Below are positions 35,456-48,320 of a DNA stretch of 64,000 nt, piece by piece. The position numbers and the translations under genes are program-made. Under the pieces are notes generated by a model. It saw nothing but the letters and a program-made list of their open reading frames with translations. It did not search any database and was not told where the DNA came from. The first letter of the stretch is position 1. The number at the start of each line of letters is the position of its first letter. This DNA comes from Gnetum montanum (Eukaryota; Streptophyta; Gnetopsida; Gnetales; Gnetaceae). The DNA is taken from contig MNCI01028760.1 in assembly GCA_015680685.1 (NCBI GenBank), forward strand, positions 108,748 through 172,747. Direction: 5' to 3'.

Positions 35456-38383
35456 ATGGATTCCCTTTACATGACCACAACCGCCATGGTCCCTGCTGAT
35501 TTGGGTGCCACATCTGTGAACCCTATTGCGGTCACTAGACCAGCTCCTGGCGCAGCAGGATCTCAAGGACCATCGCGCCAGTCATTGAGACTTCAGGGAA
35601 AAGAGTCTGTCTTCACAGTCATAACCCCTGAAGAATACAACTTTATCTATGTTAAGATCCAGGTGAAGCTGGCTCTCAGCCGGGCCGAAGTCGAAGCGAA
35701 ACGAAACTTTGAGGTGATCCACCGAGGGGGCCATGATTTCAAACCAACAGCTTATGACATTATTCCCTTGACCAAACATCAACATGAACTTATCACATAG
35801 TTGGTCATGTCCAAGAGCTAGGCTGCACAGGCTATGGTGGAACCCCAAGATGGGGAGGAAGAAGATGATGAGTTTGCGGCCCAGTCCGAACACTCATTCC
35901 ACACTCTGAGCCCCCATACTTACTTTAATTCATCATTCCCACTCAATGGAGAGGCCGCCTCTCTTAACCCAGCCATGACCACGCAGATGCACATCCCTGT
36001 CCTTCCGCAGGCCACCGCACAGCCATCTAGGCTACAAGTACAAATACCTCATAATAACGTGGGGGCAGTTTCGTCACCGTGGGTACTTAGCATCCCAGTG
36101 GTGGTCCCGGCGACCACTGCACCCCATTTCATCCCTCAGATACAACCTCACAACATATCCACAATGCGCCTAGCGTAGACCTTGTCACTTCTGCCCCCTC
36201 TGACTCAACAGATTACCGCAGCCATTCAGCCACAAACTTACGTCCAACAGCCTACCGTAAGTCAGTGGGCCAACCCGGCGGCGCAACATACCCAGTCTGT
36301 GTTGTATGGCGTGCAACCCTCGATTACACCCGCAACACATGTTCCAAAGGTGGTCCCGCAGTATCCTCATCCTTATCTCGTGCAGTAGGTGGTAGCTAAT
36401 CCCTCTTCGCAAACCAGTGGGTGGTGGTCTTCATAGGCTCCTCTGCCTGCAGGGATCCGCGTCCCACAAGCAGCTAGCCAACCTCTTCCTTCGTTTCCAT
36501 TCCCTAGTGCCGCCCTCCCAATCCAACCTCCTATGCCTTCTGCACAGACACCTCCATCAACAGGTCTGGACCAGGCCTTCCAGCTTATACAGACTCTCAC
36601 CGAGGAGGTTCGATGCCTCAAAGCCACCGGTTTTGATACCATTCAGATCATGGACTTTTACCAGGATGATCCGATTAGTCCAGCGGTCCCTATGCTATCG
36701 TTGCCACCAGGGATGCCCCTACCTTATTTTACCAAGTACAATGGGGAGGGAGATCCCAATGCTCACTTGGTCATATTTAGGTCCGAGTCCTTGCTGTTGC
36801 AACAGTGGCCACACACGATCATCTGAGTCTTTGCAATGTCTCTAACAGGGAAAGCTTTGGATTGGTACCGAGCCCTCCCACGCTCTCCCATCTCAACCTT
36901 GGAAGAGCTGCTGACCCAATTTGTGACCCGCTTCAAATACAACTTAAAACTGGAACTCACATTAGATCTGCTCATGGGGGTGAAACAAGACCCGCTCGAG
37001 CCCATCCAAAAGTTCATACAGTGCTAGAATGCTACTTTGAATGAGATCCGCGAGCCGATCGCAGACTCACATCTTCTAGCTATATTCAAAGGAGCAGTCA
37101 ACAAATTTATTAAGTCAAAGCTGTATTATCTTTCCCCCAACTCCCTACACCAGGCCTTCGCTCAAGTTAGAAGCATCCAAGATGCTGGGGAGGCTAGCAA
37201 AGACCCGACATATGTCACCTACAGGAACGCACACAACAAGAACAAAGACAAAGGTAAAGTAGCGACAACGACAGTAGCTGCGATGAATGAGGGTACAAAG
37301 ACTAAGAACAAGAAGGCACCCACGATGCCTCTTGAGACCACAGCTGGTGCTGGCACCAGCCAAGACACAATTGCCCCTGAAGGGCCCCCCTAGCCAAAGC
37401 CAAACTTTGAGCGTAAGGATTGTTCAAAATACATGGCCTTGCCTGTAAAACATTTCGAACTGTTGAAACAACTATTAGGGGCAGGACACATTCAACCTAA
37501 GAAGGTGTTTGAGGAAGCTTTGAAGCTTCACAGGCGTCATTGTGAACTGCTGAAGAATCCTTCTTTAGCCTTACCTAACGAACCACCAGTTCCGAGATCA
37601 TTCAGGCTAGACCGTTTCTGTGACTACCACCAGCTGTGTGGTCACGATATGGATTACTACTAGGAGTTGAAAGATGACATTCAACGTATGTTGGATGATG
37701 GTCTACTAAAGTTAGATAGTAGTAACCCGACGCGTCCAGAAAATCAAACATTGCACGTATATAAGGACCCGTTGAACGCAAACGACAATCCTTATACAAT
37801 CACTGTGGTAAGTACGGACAGTGAAAGGAGGGAACCGCCAAAACAGCCTTTTGTTTTGCGTGTGCCTGCTAGCTCACAAAGGGGATCAACCATTTCATCG
37901 GCAACCAGTGGGGTCTCGAGGCCGTCCTTCATCATACGGTCACCTTCTCAGATACACCCTCATTCACGCAGTGACAGTCCAGCCGTGGCCTCGTCTGCAC
38001 CCATGCCTAGGGCACCCTTCATTATTAGGATGCCAAAACCATTGGCTGCTCCTCTCACGTAGGGGCAGACCTCCAACCAAAAGATTCAACCATCACCTCC
38101 CAAACGAAAGGGAGAGGACACATCAGTTGTGATACGCAGTGACGAAATCACCCCCACAACCATCAATAACATTGAAGAAGAACGGGGTTCGGAGATAGAA
38201 ATGACTGATGATCAAACCCATCTCCAAATCCCTCAACAAACCAACAGCAATGATGACGGTCTAGCTTGGGCCGACCTGCCATTTTCGGATGGCAGCATAG
38301 AGGAGTCAAACCATAAGTCTCCTCGCCCTTACACAACGCTCAACGTAAAGGCCATTAAGAGACAATTACATATTAATGGTTGA
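35456..38383 (+). pseudogene. gag of element C (protease deleted)
   Basis: One frame from the ATG at 35456 to the TGA at 38381. Motifs: SLRLQGKESVF and YDIIPLTKH near the N-terminus; VMDFY-type block IMDFYQDDPISPA at about 36645; LDWYRALPRSPISTLEELL at about 36850; CSKYMALPVK at about 37420; zinc-knuckle-like FCDYHQLCGHDMDYY at about 37615. Stops at 36826 and elsewhere are at former CGA/CAA/TGG codons. After a proline-rich linker the frame passes from PPKRKGED to TSVVIRSDE within about 30 bases, joining sequence that flanks the protease on both sides in A. The VDDGAA active site is absent. C could therefore have moved only with protease supplied by another element. Confidence 0.85.
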
Positions 38384-38567
38384 ACGATGGTCTTTGTGTA
38401 CGTTATCATGTTTTGGCAAGTTATCGTGGCTTGTATCTAGCCATTTCTTTTGTTTCATACATTTTCATGCTACATTCGCTTTCGGAGTTTACGCTTGTCA
38501 TTTCTTATGCTATTAGATTTACTGTACTCATACTATTTACGCTTTCTATATCACGCAGTTACCCCAT

Positions 38568-38782
38568 GGCCCCCAACGGCCTTAAACTAGTTACACATAA
38601 TTGTATACCATTATCATTTACGCGTATTACGCCATGGCCTGCAACGGCCTTAAACTAGTTACACAGGATTGCGTATTAATACTATTTACGCTTTCTATAT
38701 CATGCAATGGGCCCGCAATGGCCTTAAACTAGTCGCTAGTTTAAGCAGAATCATATGATGGCCTGCGATGGCCTCAAACTAG
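38568..38782 (+). repeat. Hairpin/TTAAACTAG cluster C1 (after gag)
   Basis: Four units with GGCC stems and different loops: CCCAAC (38568-38581), TGCAAC, CGCAAT and TGCGAT, each followed by TTAAACTAG or TCAAACTAG. Spacing is irregular (about 68 bp between the first two), so the unit is conserved while the spacer is not. Confidence 0.75.
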
Positions 38783-38977
38783 CCATTACATTCTATCATT
38801 ATAACTTAGGAGAAATCCTTAATAGTTACGTTCACGCTGTGCAGATGAAAGCATAAAAGTCAAAAAAGACAAAATAATTAACATTTAAAACATCCACCAG
38901 GTTTCATAACGTGTCTTTTCAGTCATTCATAAAACAATACTTCACTCCACATCAATAAGATTATGCATAAACCACAA

Positions 38978-41900
38978 TTACGCATTTCCTCTACTACCAC
39001 TATCACCAGTATCTCTTAAGTCCGGATCCAACCCTAATGGATTGTCCTCCAGTGGACCGTCGTTTCTGGGAATTACTCTTTCACGAAGAATTTCCTCTTC
39101 ATGAGGTCCTCGTTCTGGCACCGGCTCCACGGGAGGACGCTCTTCATCGCTCTGTTCTTCCTCTTCCTCTGCTTCTGCTTCTTCCTTTACATCTGCTGCT
39201 TCCTCTGCTGACTCCTTAGCTGGCTCGTCTTCTCTATCCTCTTCTGGTACCTAGATACAAAAGAAGAAAATATATTAGCAAGGCAAGCCTTGACAAAATA
39301 ATCAGAGAATTTAGATTTAGTCATGCAGAAACTCACTTGCGATGGCCCTGCTTCCGCAGCAAAGGGAAGCTTGTCCAAGCCAGCCCACATGCGCTTCATA
39401 ATCTCTTCCTCCATTAGATCTAGCCACACATTCTCTCCCAAGGTAGCTCCAGCCTTTACTTTCCCTTTCTCCACGCTAGTCCAGCGAGGCAGATCAGGGA
39501 AGAATGTAGGGACTATTCTCTGGCCCCCAGGGAGAGTCATCTCCCTTTCTGGAGACGCACTTATAGTCACATGCTCTTCGAACTTCCTGAAGGCTTCGGA
39601 AGCTCTGATGACGTCCAGGAAGACTTCCAAAGATTGGGCTTTGACGGAAGAATCGCGATAAAGTTTGCGATAAGCGATGCTCTCCCGCTTATACAAATGT
39701 TTATGGTCCTTCTCCTTCTACCCCCACTCTTGCACACATGCGCAATAATCCCTCGAATCTTGGCTTTTCTGAGCTAGGAGCTCTATCTGCATCCGTTGCT
39801 CTACCAACGCCCGACTGGTCTGTACACTGTTTTTGATGGCAGTCCAATAACGGGAGTAGTCGACAACAGTGGTACACCAGTCTTCATCCCCCATCACCCG
39901 CGCCTGTAGGAAGTCGCACCATGATCTTAGGTCTCCGACCTCTTTGGTCAGAGACTCAACCCTCTATTCTACTCTCTACAGCCATTTCCAGAGGCTCTCA
40001 TTGACGCCTTTACTCTCCCATAAGGAGCGTGTCGAGCGTAACACACAATTACGCATTTCCTCATAAATGTGGCATGGAACGGCTGCCCCATCAGATGGAG
40101 GCTCCACTGTGTCCAAATCGATGGGCTCCGTGGGATCCCATCGGAGGCGAGCTCCTAACAGAAACAATCATCAATATTGGTGACACATTACCACTATGTA
40201 ATATCACAACCTTACTACAACCATAACGTACCAGCTCCAGGTTCAACATGCTCTAGGCGCTCGATCATGTCACTGACAACGCCTTCCATGAAGGAAAATT
40301 TGTTAGGGAAGTCTCTCCATGCTCTACTCATAGCGACAGAAGTGGATACATCCTCTTCTCCTATAGCGTAATCTAGTCAGAAACTTCATCTATTAACAGA
40401 ATCCTGCAAACTTGCTAACACACTCATTACCTCTACTGGTGACAGTGGCGACTTCACCAACATTTTCTGCCTCCTTTTCCTCTTCACGCACTTAATTCTG
40501 TGCATCACTGGTTCCAGTGGCTAGGGCCTCCTCATGCACCAGGTTCTGTGCATGGCTCCCGCTAACAGCTGGGGCCTCTTCCTCCAAAACTGAGGCCCCT
40601 TCCCCACGACTTAGTACTACTGCCCCTATCTTAGGGATTAGCTCCTCTGTAATTTTCACTGGTCACATCACAATACCTTAGTATATCCTTCCAAACCATC
40701 TAAATGAGCATTGCATAATATAGTTCCTTCACACTTACCAAGCGAAGGCTTACTTCGTTGAACTTTGATCTCCACAGTTCGGCCTGCGCCGCTCCCAGGC
40801 TCGGCAGAAGCCTCGGTTATATGAAACCTCTTACTCTGAGCTGCAGGTTCCATGATTTCCTCTGCCAGACGTTTCCCCCATGAGGCATTGCCAATGTAAG
40901 TAGGCATTATCCTACCTATACTGTCGGGGCCTCGCAGCCGAGACATCACCAACCCCTTGGTCGTTATAGACAGTGACTCCCCGATCCCTTCCGGCGGATC
41001 CTGCCCATGGGTAGTGCTGAGGATATGGGTAATCTAGGGTTTGGATAGCTGATCTCAGTCTTGCTGCACCCAAACCCCATTCCTTTGGATGACCAGAAAC
41101 TCAGCAAATTGCCGAAGACAAGCTATGAAGAAGGCGTAATGCACATTAAAACGAGACTCAAGCTTCTTGCGAAGCTTGATCATCTCGTTGTGCAGCCCCT
41201 TAGCGAAATAGCTTGTCCAATTGAACTGGGTCCCCTCTTCCAGAACCTCCCGCATAATATGGGTATGTTCTATAGAAAAGAACTTCCCTTGCAAGAGAGT
41301 TTTGGGGAAGGTCCGGGCCCGGAAAAGAGGATAAATTGTCTTGGCAACGCCCATTTGGAATCTTTTGCAAGGAAACCCTTTAGCCTCCTTCGGGACCCTT
41401 ATACACTCCTCCAGCCAGTTCTGGAAGTCGAGGCTCTTCTTCACCTTCTCACTTATGGGAAGGCCATTCGAAGGGATGCCAAATAGGTCTTCGAAGAGCT
41501 GAGCGTCAATGTTAAAGCTTACGCGTATGTGATGTACGCGCATGCAAAAACGCTTTGCCTTTTCGTTGAAGGAGTTGACCAGGGTCGGCATTTCACTAGC
41601 GGGGACATCAGGAGTTGCAGCTAAAAATAGATGCATTAGACCCGCTGCTTGGATCTTGGTGGTCACCGTAACTGGGGCCTCCGAGTGGCCGAGCCAGCGT
41701 TGTACGTCCTTGATGTTGCTGTAGCGGAAGAGGACGGTGCTCACCTCGCGACTGGAAATCGTAAGGGTAATCTCCTGGGATTCCCTAACTAAACAACGTA
41801 AAACACAAGTCAAACTAAAACAATATTACACAACGCTCACAATTTACAACTATACTATGCAATAATTGACTATACAACAGCCTTACCAGGTCCAAATGGC

Positions 41901-43052
41901 AAGGGAAATGGCGGAAGGTTCCTCTACATGTCCTCAACGGTAAGGGGCGGATCTAAGGTCCAGTCATCATGTAGCCACCCGAGTTTCTAGCAATTCTCAA
42001 AAGCCTTAGCATAGCGGGTGGGGTACTCATGCATGTCGAAGCCAATCTGCCCTATAACACCAGCACGCACGTTGCTAGTTGAAGTAAATGCCATTATTGC
42101 CGTTTCGGCCCATGATAACGTTTCTCCATTTCCAACTAACCTGTTGTCATGAATAAAAAACCTGTACCATACCACATAGGCTTATCTTACATTTTCCACA
42201 TAGGCTTATCTTATACTTCACATTGATGACAGACATATAACAAAAAAATACAGTTAACAAAATTTGCTTACCCGCCTGTGTAGTACACTGTGCCTTGTGG
42301 GTTCTGGAAATAGGTCGAGACATGGTGAGCCATGAACAGCGTGTTATATGCATGATAACAACTAAACTGAGCCATTTGCCAGATCCATTTTAAGCACCTT
42401 AAGCCTCAGGCGCTAAGTTCTCGGTCCTTGGGACAACCCATATTGATGGCCCCATCTGTCAAGAAGGCCAGAATCCCTTGTGCAGAACCCGCCAACAGGT
42501 GCTCTAAAATGGCACCGGTGATATCACTAGATAAATTAGACCACACAATGATGTTGTAGTTATGCAGTAAGAACTACAGAAACTCCAGCGCACCCTGTCG
42601 AAACCATATGGCCTTCTCTTGCAACCGCGTTTGCAGGGGAGGGACATTAGGAACGATAGGGTTTATACAACATAAAACCCTGACAATATCCAAGACAATC
42701 AGAATAGGCTTTAGCGTAATGCTGTACAGAAAACCCGAAACATAAATTAACATCTAGATTTACATTTGTATCGTTAATAAAGAAAACCTACAAACTATGC
42801 CTAATTATCCAGGCCGAAATCGCCCAAACCCTCACATTAACCCGAGGTCCATAATTTGCAATCCACATTCACGCAAAAGATGCTATGAAAAATAGACTTT
42901 AAAACAAACATAGGCATGTAAGGAATGACCTACCGGTTCAAAGGTGTAGGATCATGAACATCGACCACCGCTTGCGAAACGCGCTCCAGATTTTCTTGCA
43001 CCTCATCGATTTTGGCCAATTTTGCATTCTTCCTTTTGATTTTTGATGCCAT
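38978..43052 (-). pseudogene. Antisense multi-exon gene of element C (best-preserved copy)
   Basis: Predicted from ATG 43052 to TAA 38978. Exons: 43052-42934 (lysine-rich start MASKIKRK; donor GTAGGT); 42721-42272 (phosphatase-like; IVLDIVRVL, NIIVWS, FQNPQGTVY; donor GTAAGC); 42140-41887 (GWLHDDW; donor GTAAGG); about 41788-40739 (AGLMHLFLAATPD, LFGIPSNG, AKGFP, YPLFRA; donor GTAAGT); about 40646-40431 (acidic); about 40373-40232 (WRDFPNKFSF; donor GTACGT); 40154-39337 (LRWDPTEP, LPRWTS; donor GTGAGT); 39250-38978 (very acidic, ends GDSGSRGNA). Few stops, and these are at CGA or TGG positions. It faces pol head-to-head (426 bp apart) and gag tail-to-tail. Function is unknown; the middle exon weakly recalls plant mobile-domain proteins, which I could not test. 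Confidence 0.78.
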
Positions 43053-43309
43053 TGTAACAACTTCAGAATTTTTCACCGTTTAGCACTTGCAAATCTTCAC
43101 AAAACCACATGCTCTAATCCTCTGCTCTTTCTTCTCTCGCTCAGCAACAGTTACGAATTCGAATTCACAACAGCCAACAGCCCATCCTCATCAAAAACCA
43201 CTTACTTATATGCGAGGATCACTGACTTGATATCCAATTTCAGCAGGACTTTCCTAAAACGGAATCCAAAAATCAAGATATTAATGCGGCTGATATCGCA
43301 TGTGCCACT

Positions 43310-43331
43310 GTCCGAAATGATGTTAAACTAT
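43310..43331 (+). repeat. Single hairpin/TTAAACTA unit C2 (before pol)
   Basis: GTC-CGAAAT-GAT followed by GTTAAACTA. One wobble pair. It lies in the same position relative to pol as clusters A2 and B2. Confidence 0.5.
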
Positions 43332-43477
43332 CACATCTTATCGCCTCGTAATCGGGTAGCATTGATTACAACCTGTTTACAATTTCAAACTTCAATTAAC
43401 TTTCCACGTTTGACAACACTACGTCATCTTTCTCCTGATCATTTACGCACTTTGCGGTTTTGTAGGACAAACGGCAA

Positions 43478-46400
43478 ATGGACGTAACATTTTCAGCACC
43501 TCTAACTTTGATGGGCCCATACGGGAAGGTAGTTAGGCAATTCGACTTCATGCTAGTATACATTAACCCCCCTTTAGAAGACGTAATCATAGTCACGTCG
43601 AAGACGTCCCCAGAATGGCCAGAATAGTCAACGCGCACGCTAGACTTGGAGGCTAGCGACATAACCGAAGACCCCCTCAATGAGGTCTCTATCGTTATAC
43701 ATAGGAGTGAAGCCAAAATTCTTAAAGTCAGTTCTTTATTAGATAAGAAAACACACGATTCCATAAAGCAGGTCCTGCAAGACAACATTACTGTCTTTGC
43801 ATGGTCATACGAGGATATTCCTGGACTAGATCCCAGGCTAATCTAGCATAACATCATCTTAGACCCGCAGATTAAAGCAGTTAGGCAGAAGGTACGGAAA
43901 ATCAAGCCAGAGATCACGCTAGCCATGCGTGATGAAATCACCAAACTGTATCAGGCTGGTTTCATCTGTGCGGTCGATTACTTGGATTGGGTATCTAACA
44001 TTGTAGTCATCCCAAAGAAGACCAGAAGCATACGCATTTGCATAGACTTCCAGGATTTAAACAAGGTTACAATCAAAGATAACTTCCCGCTTCCGAGTAT
44101 CGATCAACTAGTCGATACAATAGCTGGGCATGCGCTTCTATCCTTCATGGATGGCTTTTTGGGCTATAATCAGATCCGCATCAACCCAGAACATCAATTG
44201 ACAACAACGTTCATGACACCCTGGGGTACTTTCTGTTATACCATGATGCCTTTTGGTCTAAAGAACGCTGGAGCAACATATCAATGAGCTATGACATACA
44301 TCTTTAGCGATTACCTCTTACGGAGATTGAATGATTATGTAGATGATATAGCTGTGAAGTCTTTAAAGTCTGAGGATCATTCAAAAGACCTAGAATTAGT
44401 CATTAAAAGATGCTCCAAATACGAGCTCCAGCTTAACCCAAAGAAGTACGTATTCAGACTCAAAACTGGATGCATGCTGGGATTTGTGGTGTCAGAAATC
44501 GGCATATGAGTTGACCCTGATAAGGTCAAAGCCATTGTCAAGTTAACGCCTCCTACAGACCTCAAGCAATTACGCGGGTTACAGGGACGCTAACAGTTCA
44601 TACGTCGATTCATCTCGAGATTAACCGATAAGCTACACCCTATGCAACACTTGCTGAAAAAGGGGGTTAATTTCGAATGGACCAACGATTGCCAACGTGC
44701 GTTTGACAGCTTAAAACGAGAACTGCAACATTTGCCGATGGTTTTCCCACCATAAAGGGACTTGCCATTTTACATTTACCTCGCAACTTCGGACGTAGCT
44801 TTAGCAGCATTACTTTGTCAAAGGAGGGATGATGGGTCGGAAGTGCCCATCTACTACTTGAGTCATGCTCTATGTGCGTATGAAACGAGGTATAACGACG
44901 TAGAGCATAACTGCCTAGCATTAGTTTTTACGCTTAAAAAGTGTAGGCATTATCTTTTCCGTAGCAAGGTCAACATCATCTGTAAAAACAACATTCTTAG
45001 GGCCATTATGCACAACCTATACGAGAGTAGTAAAATAGCTCGTTGGAAGGCTATCACGACAGAATTTGATCTACATTATATTGGCCAATCTTCTACAAAA
45101 GGCCAAGCGATAGCTGACCAGTTAGTAATGTTACCAATTAACAATCAGGCAACTATAGAACAAGAATTCCCTGATGAACATGTACATAGTTTAAAGCCCT
45201 GTCTTAACAGGCCTCGAGGCGACGTTGTATTTCGACGGAGCCTCAATCGCGAAAGGTGGCAGCGCCGCCACCGTTATTACGCTATCACCTGAGGATGTGC
45301 ATCTACACGCTTATCGCTTGACCTTCCCTTATATGAACAATGTGGCAGAGTACGAGGCGCTCCTCAGGGGATTACTAATTGCCAGCGAACTTGATGTTCG
45401 ACACCTGGCGATTAGGGACGATTCGATGGTTGACATAAATCAGATCACAAGAGTCTATGCTTGCAAGGCTGTACATTTGCAGCCCTACTACGATAAGGCT
45501 AAAGATCTTCTGAGAAGATTTGCGACCATCGATGCCCAACACATGCCACGCACTGACAACACACTGGTCGACGCACTGGCCACCCTAGCTCTGAACGTGC
45601 CTTCACATCTGTTTGACACCTACCCTACATTGATAACAAACTGTGTAGATCCTATCATTTAGGTGATGTAAATCTCTTCTCTTCTTGAGGAAAGCACGCC
45701 TGAATGGTACGATAACATTAAAACTTACCTTCTACAGGGCGAGCTACTGTCTGAATTGACACACGCGCAGAAGGCTGCAATTCGCAAGCGGGCTAGGTAG
45801 TACGTCATCATGGGAGACAGTACTCTTTGTAGATGCTCTTTTGATGGCGTGCTGCTTACTTGCGTTGACAAAAACCAAGTGCAGCATATAGTCGGCGAAG
45901 TTCACGAGGGACTGTGCGGCGGCCACGTAGCACCACGAGCGATGGCCCTAAAAATCCATCACTTAGGATACTACTGGCCATGCATGGAAAAAGATTGCAT
46001 GACGAAGGTTAAAACTTGTGACACATGTTAGCATCACGCAAACCTCATCCACGTGTCACCTACATAATTACATACAACGCAGATAACATGGCCATTTCAA
46101 TGATGGGGACTGGACATTATAGGCCCCATCACGCTGAAATCTTCCACAGGTCATAGCTTTATAATTACTGCTACTGAGTATTTTACGAAATGGATAGAGG
46201 ATGTTCCCCTATGGAAGATCACATCCCAATAGATTTACCATTTTATCCTGGACAATATAGTAACCAGATTTGGTCTCCCGATGACTATCGTGACCGATAA
46301 TGGGCCACAGTTTAGTAGCACGGAAACCAAATCCTTCTATGATAACCTGGGCATCAGACAATCTTTTTCCTCCCCCTATTACCTGCAAGCAAATGGTGAA

Positions 46401-46946
46401 GCTAAAGCAACGAACAAAGTGATCATCAATCTGCTTAAGAAAATGCTCGACGGAAACAAAAGACGATGGCATGAACAAATCCTCTATGTGCTATGGGCGT
46501 ATCGTACTACATGTAGGACAGCTACAGGTAATACGCCCTATAGCCTTGTTTACGGGTCTGAAGCAGTGCTCCCCCTCGAGTTGCAAATTCCTTCTCTGAG
46601 AATGGTCCTCTCCATGGTTATAAATGAGGCTCAACACACTGAGTCTCGAATCGCGGATTTGGATTCAGTAGAAGAGAAGCGAATACAAACGCTTGGTATG
46701 ATTGAAAAGTATCAAGATAACCAGAGACAGAATCATCATCGCAACCTTCAGCAGCACTTGATCAAGAAAGGAGATCTAGTTCTCAAGGTCATGCGTGAAC
46801 TAGTAGGCAAATTCTCAGCAAACTGGGAAGGCCCTTTCTTGGTGGTTGACGTGTATAGCAACGGAGCATTCAAGTTAGCAGACGTCAATGGCAATGAATT
46901 ACCAAATCCTATAAATCATGTGTATCTAAAGTGGTATTACATTTAG
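43478..46946 (+). pseudogene. pol of element C: RT, RNase H, second RNase H, integrase
   Basis: ATG at 43478 (MDVTFSAPLTLMGPYGK). RT at about 43925-44600, with YVDD at 44336-44347 and MPFGLKNAGATYQ. RNase H at about 44760-45010 with YYLSHAL. Second RNase H at about 45225-45600 with FDGAS, NNVAEYEALLRGL and DNTLVDALATLA. Integrase: zinc-binding region about 45890-46035 (VHEGLCGGH, KTCDTC), core with VTDNGPQF, C-terminal NWEGPFLV near 46830, stop TAG at 46944. One frameshift lies between about 45190 and 45225. Stops at 43847 (TAG for CAG), 44287 (TGA for CGA) and others. The core Glu position in NGEAKATNK reads Lys, as in A; B has Glu. Confidence 0.9.
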
Positions 46947-46984
46947 CAGCATCTATGGTGTCAATAGCAAGTATGGCAATGAAC

Positions 46985-47391
46985 GTCCTCTACGACGCTA
47001 AACTGGCAATACTCATCTGCTACGACGCTAAACTGGCAACCACCGTCCGCTACGACGTAAAACTAGCATTCCTTGCATACGTCCGCCACGACGCTAAACT
47101 GGCACTGACCATCCGCCATGATGCTAAACTCGCACCGGTTGTCCTCTATGACATAAAACTCGCAAACGTAAGTGGCTGTCTGCTGAGACACAAAACCAGC
47201 ACAGCTCTGTCCTTGGGTCATGACACAAAACTGACATCCACAGCATGGTCTTCTAAGACCATAAATCAGACACACCACCATCTGCTATGACGTAAAACTA
47301 GCATTTCTCGGTCTGCCCAGACTTTAAACTAGGACCATGGTCTGCTGAGACTTAAAACCAGCAATGACAGTCTACCAGGACTTAAAACTGG
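46985..47391 (+). repeat. Hairpin/TAAACTGG cluster C3 (after pol)
   Basis: About twelve units. Neighbouring units show a paired change: GTC-CGCCAC-GAC (47081-47092) and ATC-CGCCAT-GAT (47111-47122). Longer stems are GGTCT-TCTA-AGACC (47247-47260) and GTCTG-CC-CAGAC (47311-47322). The first six units start at 46985, 47015, 47045, 47081, 47111 and 47141, all multiples of 3 apart, and read as repeats of VRYDxKLA in one frame. RNA structure and peptide repeat are both possible for this cluster. Confidence 0.75.
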
Positions 47392-48320
47392 GACTTACAG
47401 ACTGCTGACATGCAAATCAAGCGAGCGTGATCATCCTTGTATAGCCGCGCAACAGACGGGGTGGGATGTTGGGATAATCTCAGCGTCACCACCCCACTGG
47501 CATCCTACTGATTCCTCGGACGAGCTAAGAGGCATACTACTAACCCCTCGGAGATGCCATCGCTGTGCCCACTATAGCAGTGGTACGTCTGAGGGTTTAG
47601 TTTTGTTAGCCGGAGCCTCCGCTGATCATCGTCTGAGGGTTTGGCTTTGCAAATTCATCTAGTTGGTTCCCTACACAACCAGTTAGCTGCACTGTGTCTG
47701 ATGCCTTTTGGCGGCGATATGCTAGGCTGAGCGTCGAGATGAAAGGTTCCAGCCTCATGCTACAGCTCCTTCTTCATGGCCCGAGCGCTCTATCTCGCAT
47801 CAAATGGTGCTCGTTTTGACAACCTCGCCTCTTGTTCGCACGAGCAATGGCATTTTCTGTTTTCTTCTGTGGTTGCAAGTTACTTGTTTCGAGGATGTCG
47901 TTCAAAGGTGCATTCATTTGAGTGGTGAATAACTACAGCATTTTGAGATGGCTGCTCAGGTTTGCCTAACCACTTAGAACTGTATGCCTATACCTCTCAT
48001 CATCCTACCCTTAGCTCTCATCCCTATCACCTACTTTCTGTATGCAAAAGCTACATACGCAAACATCCATCTTTCACACTCGCACTACAACCAAGCCCAT
48101 AACACGGTTAAGTGCTGTAGCAGAGATATCGCAGAAGTGATGCGCCGTGCTCCTTTTGCAAGCATTCCTACTATAATCGGTGACAGAGAAATCTTAGGCT
48201 GATGCGCTACGCTCGTCTGAAAGCATTCCTGTTGACATAAGTGTGCGTACGTTTCTGTGCATTCAGTAAGCGTATTCCATACTCCTACCATCCTAACTCA
48301 TTTTACATCTTCCCTTGGCA
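47392..48320. other. 3' region of element C before the recognisable LTR
   Basis: No ORF or domain recognised. The polypurine tract and the TGAAACACC start expected here are not visible, so this part is rearranged or has lost about 370 bp of LTR. Confidence 0.5.
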
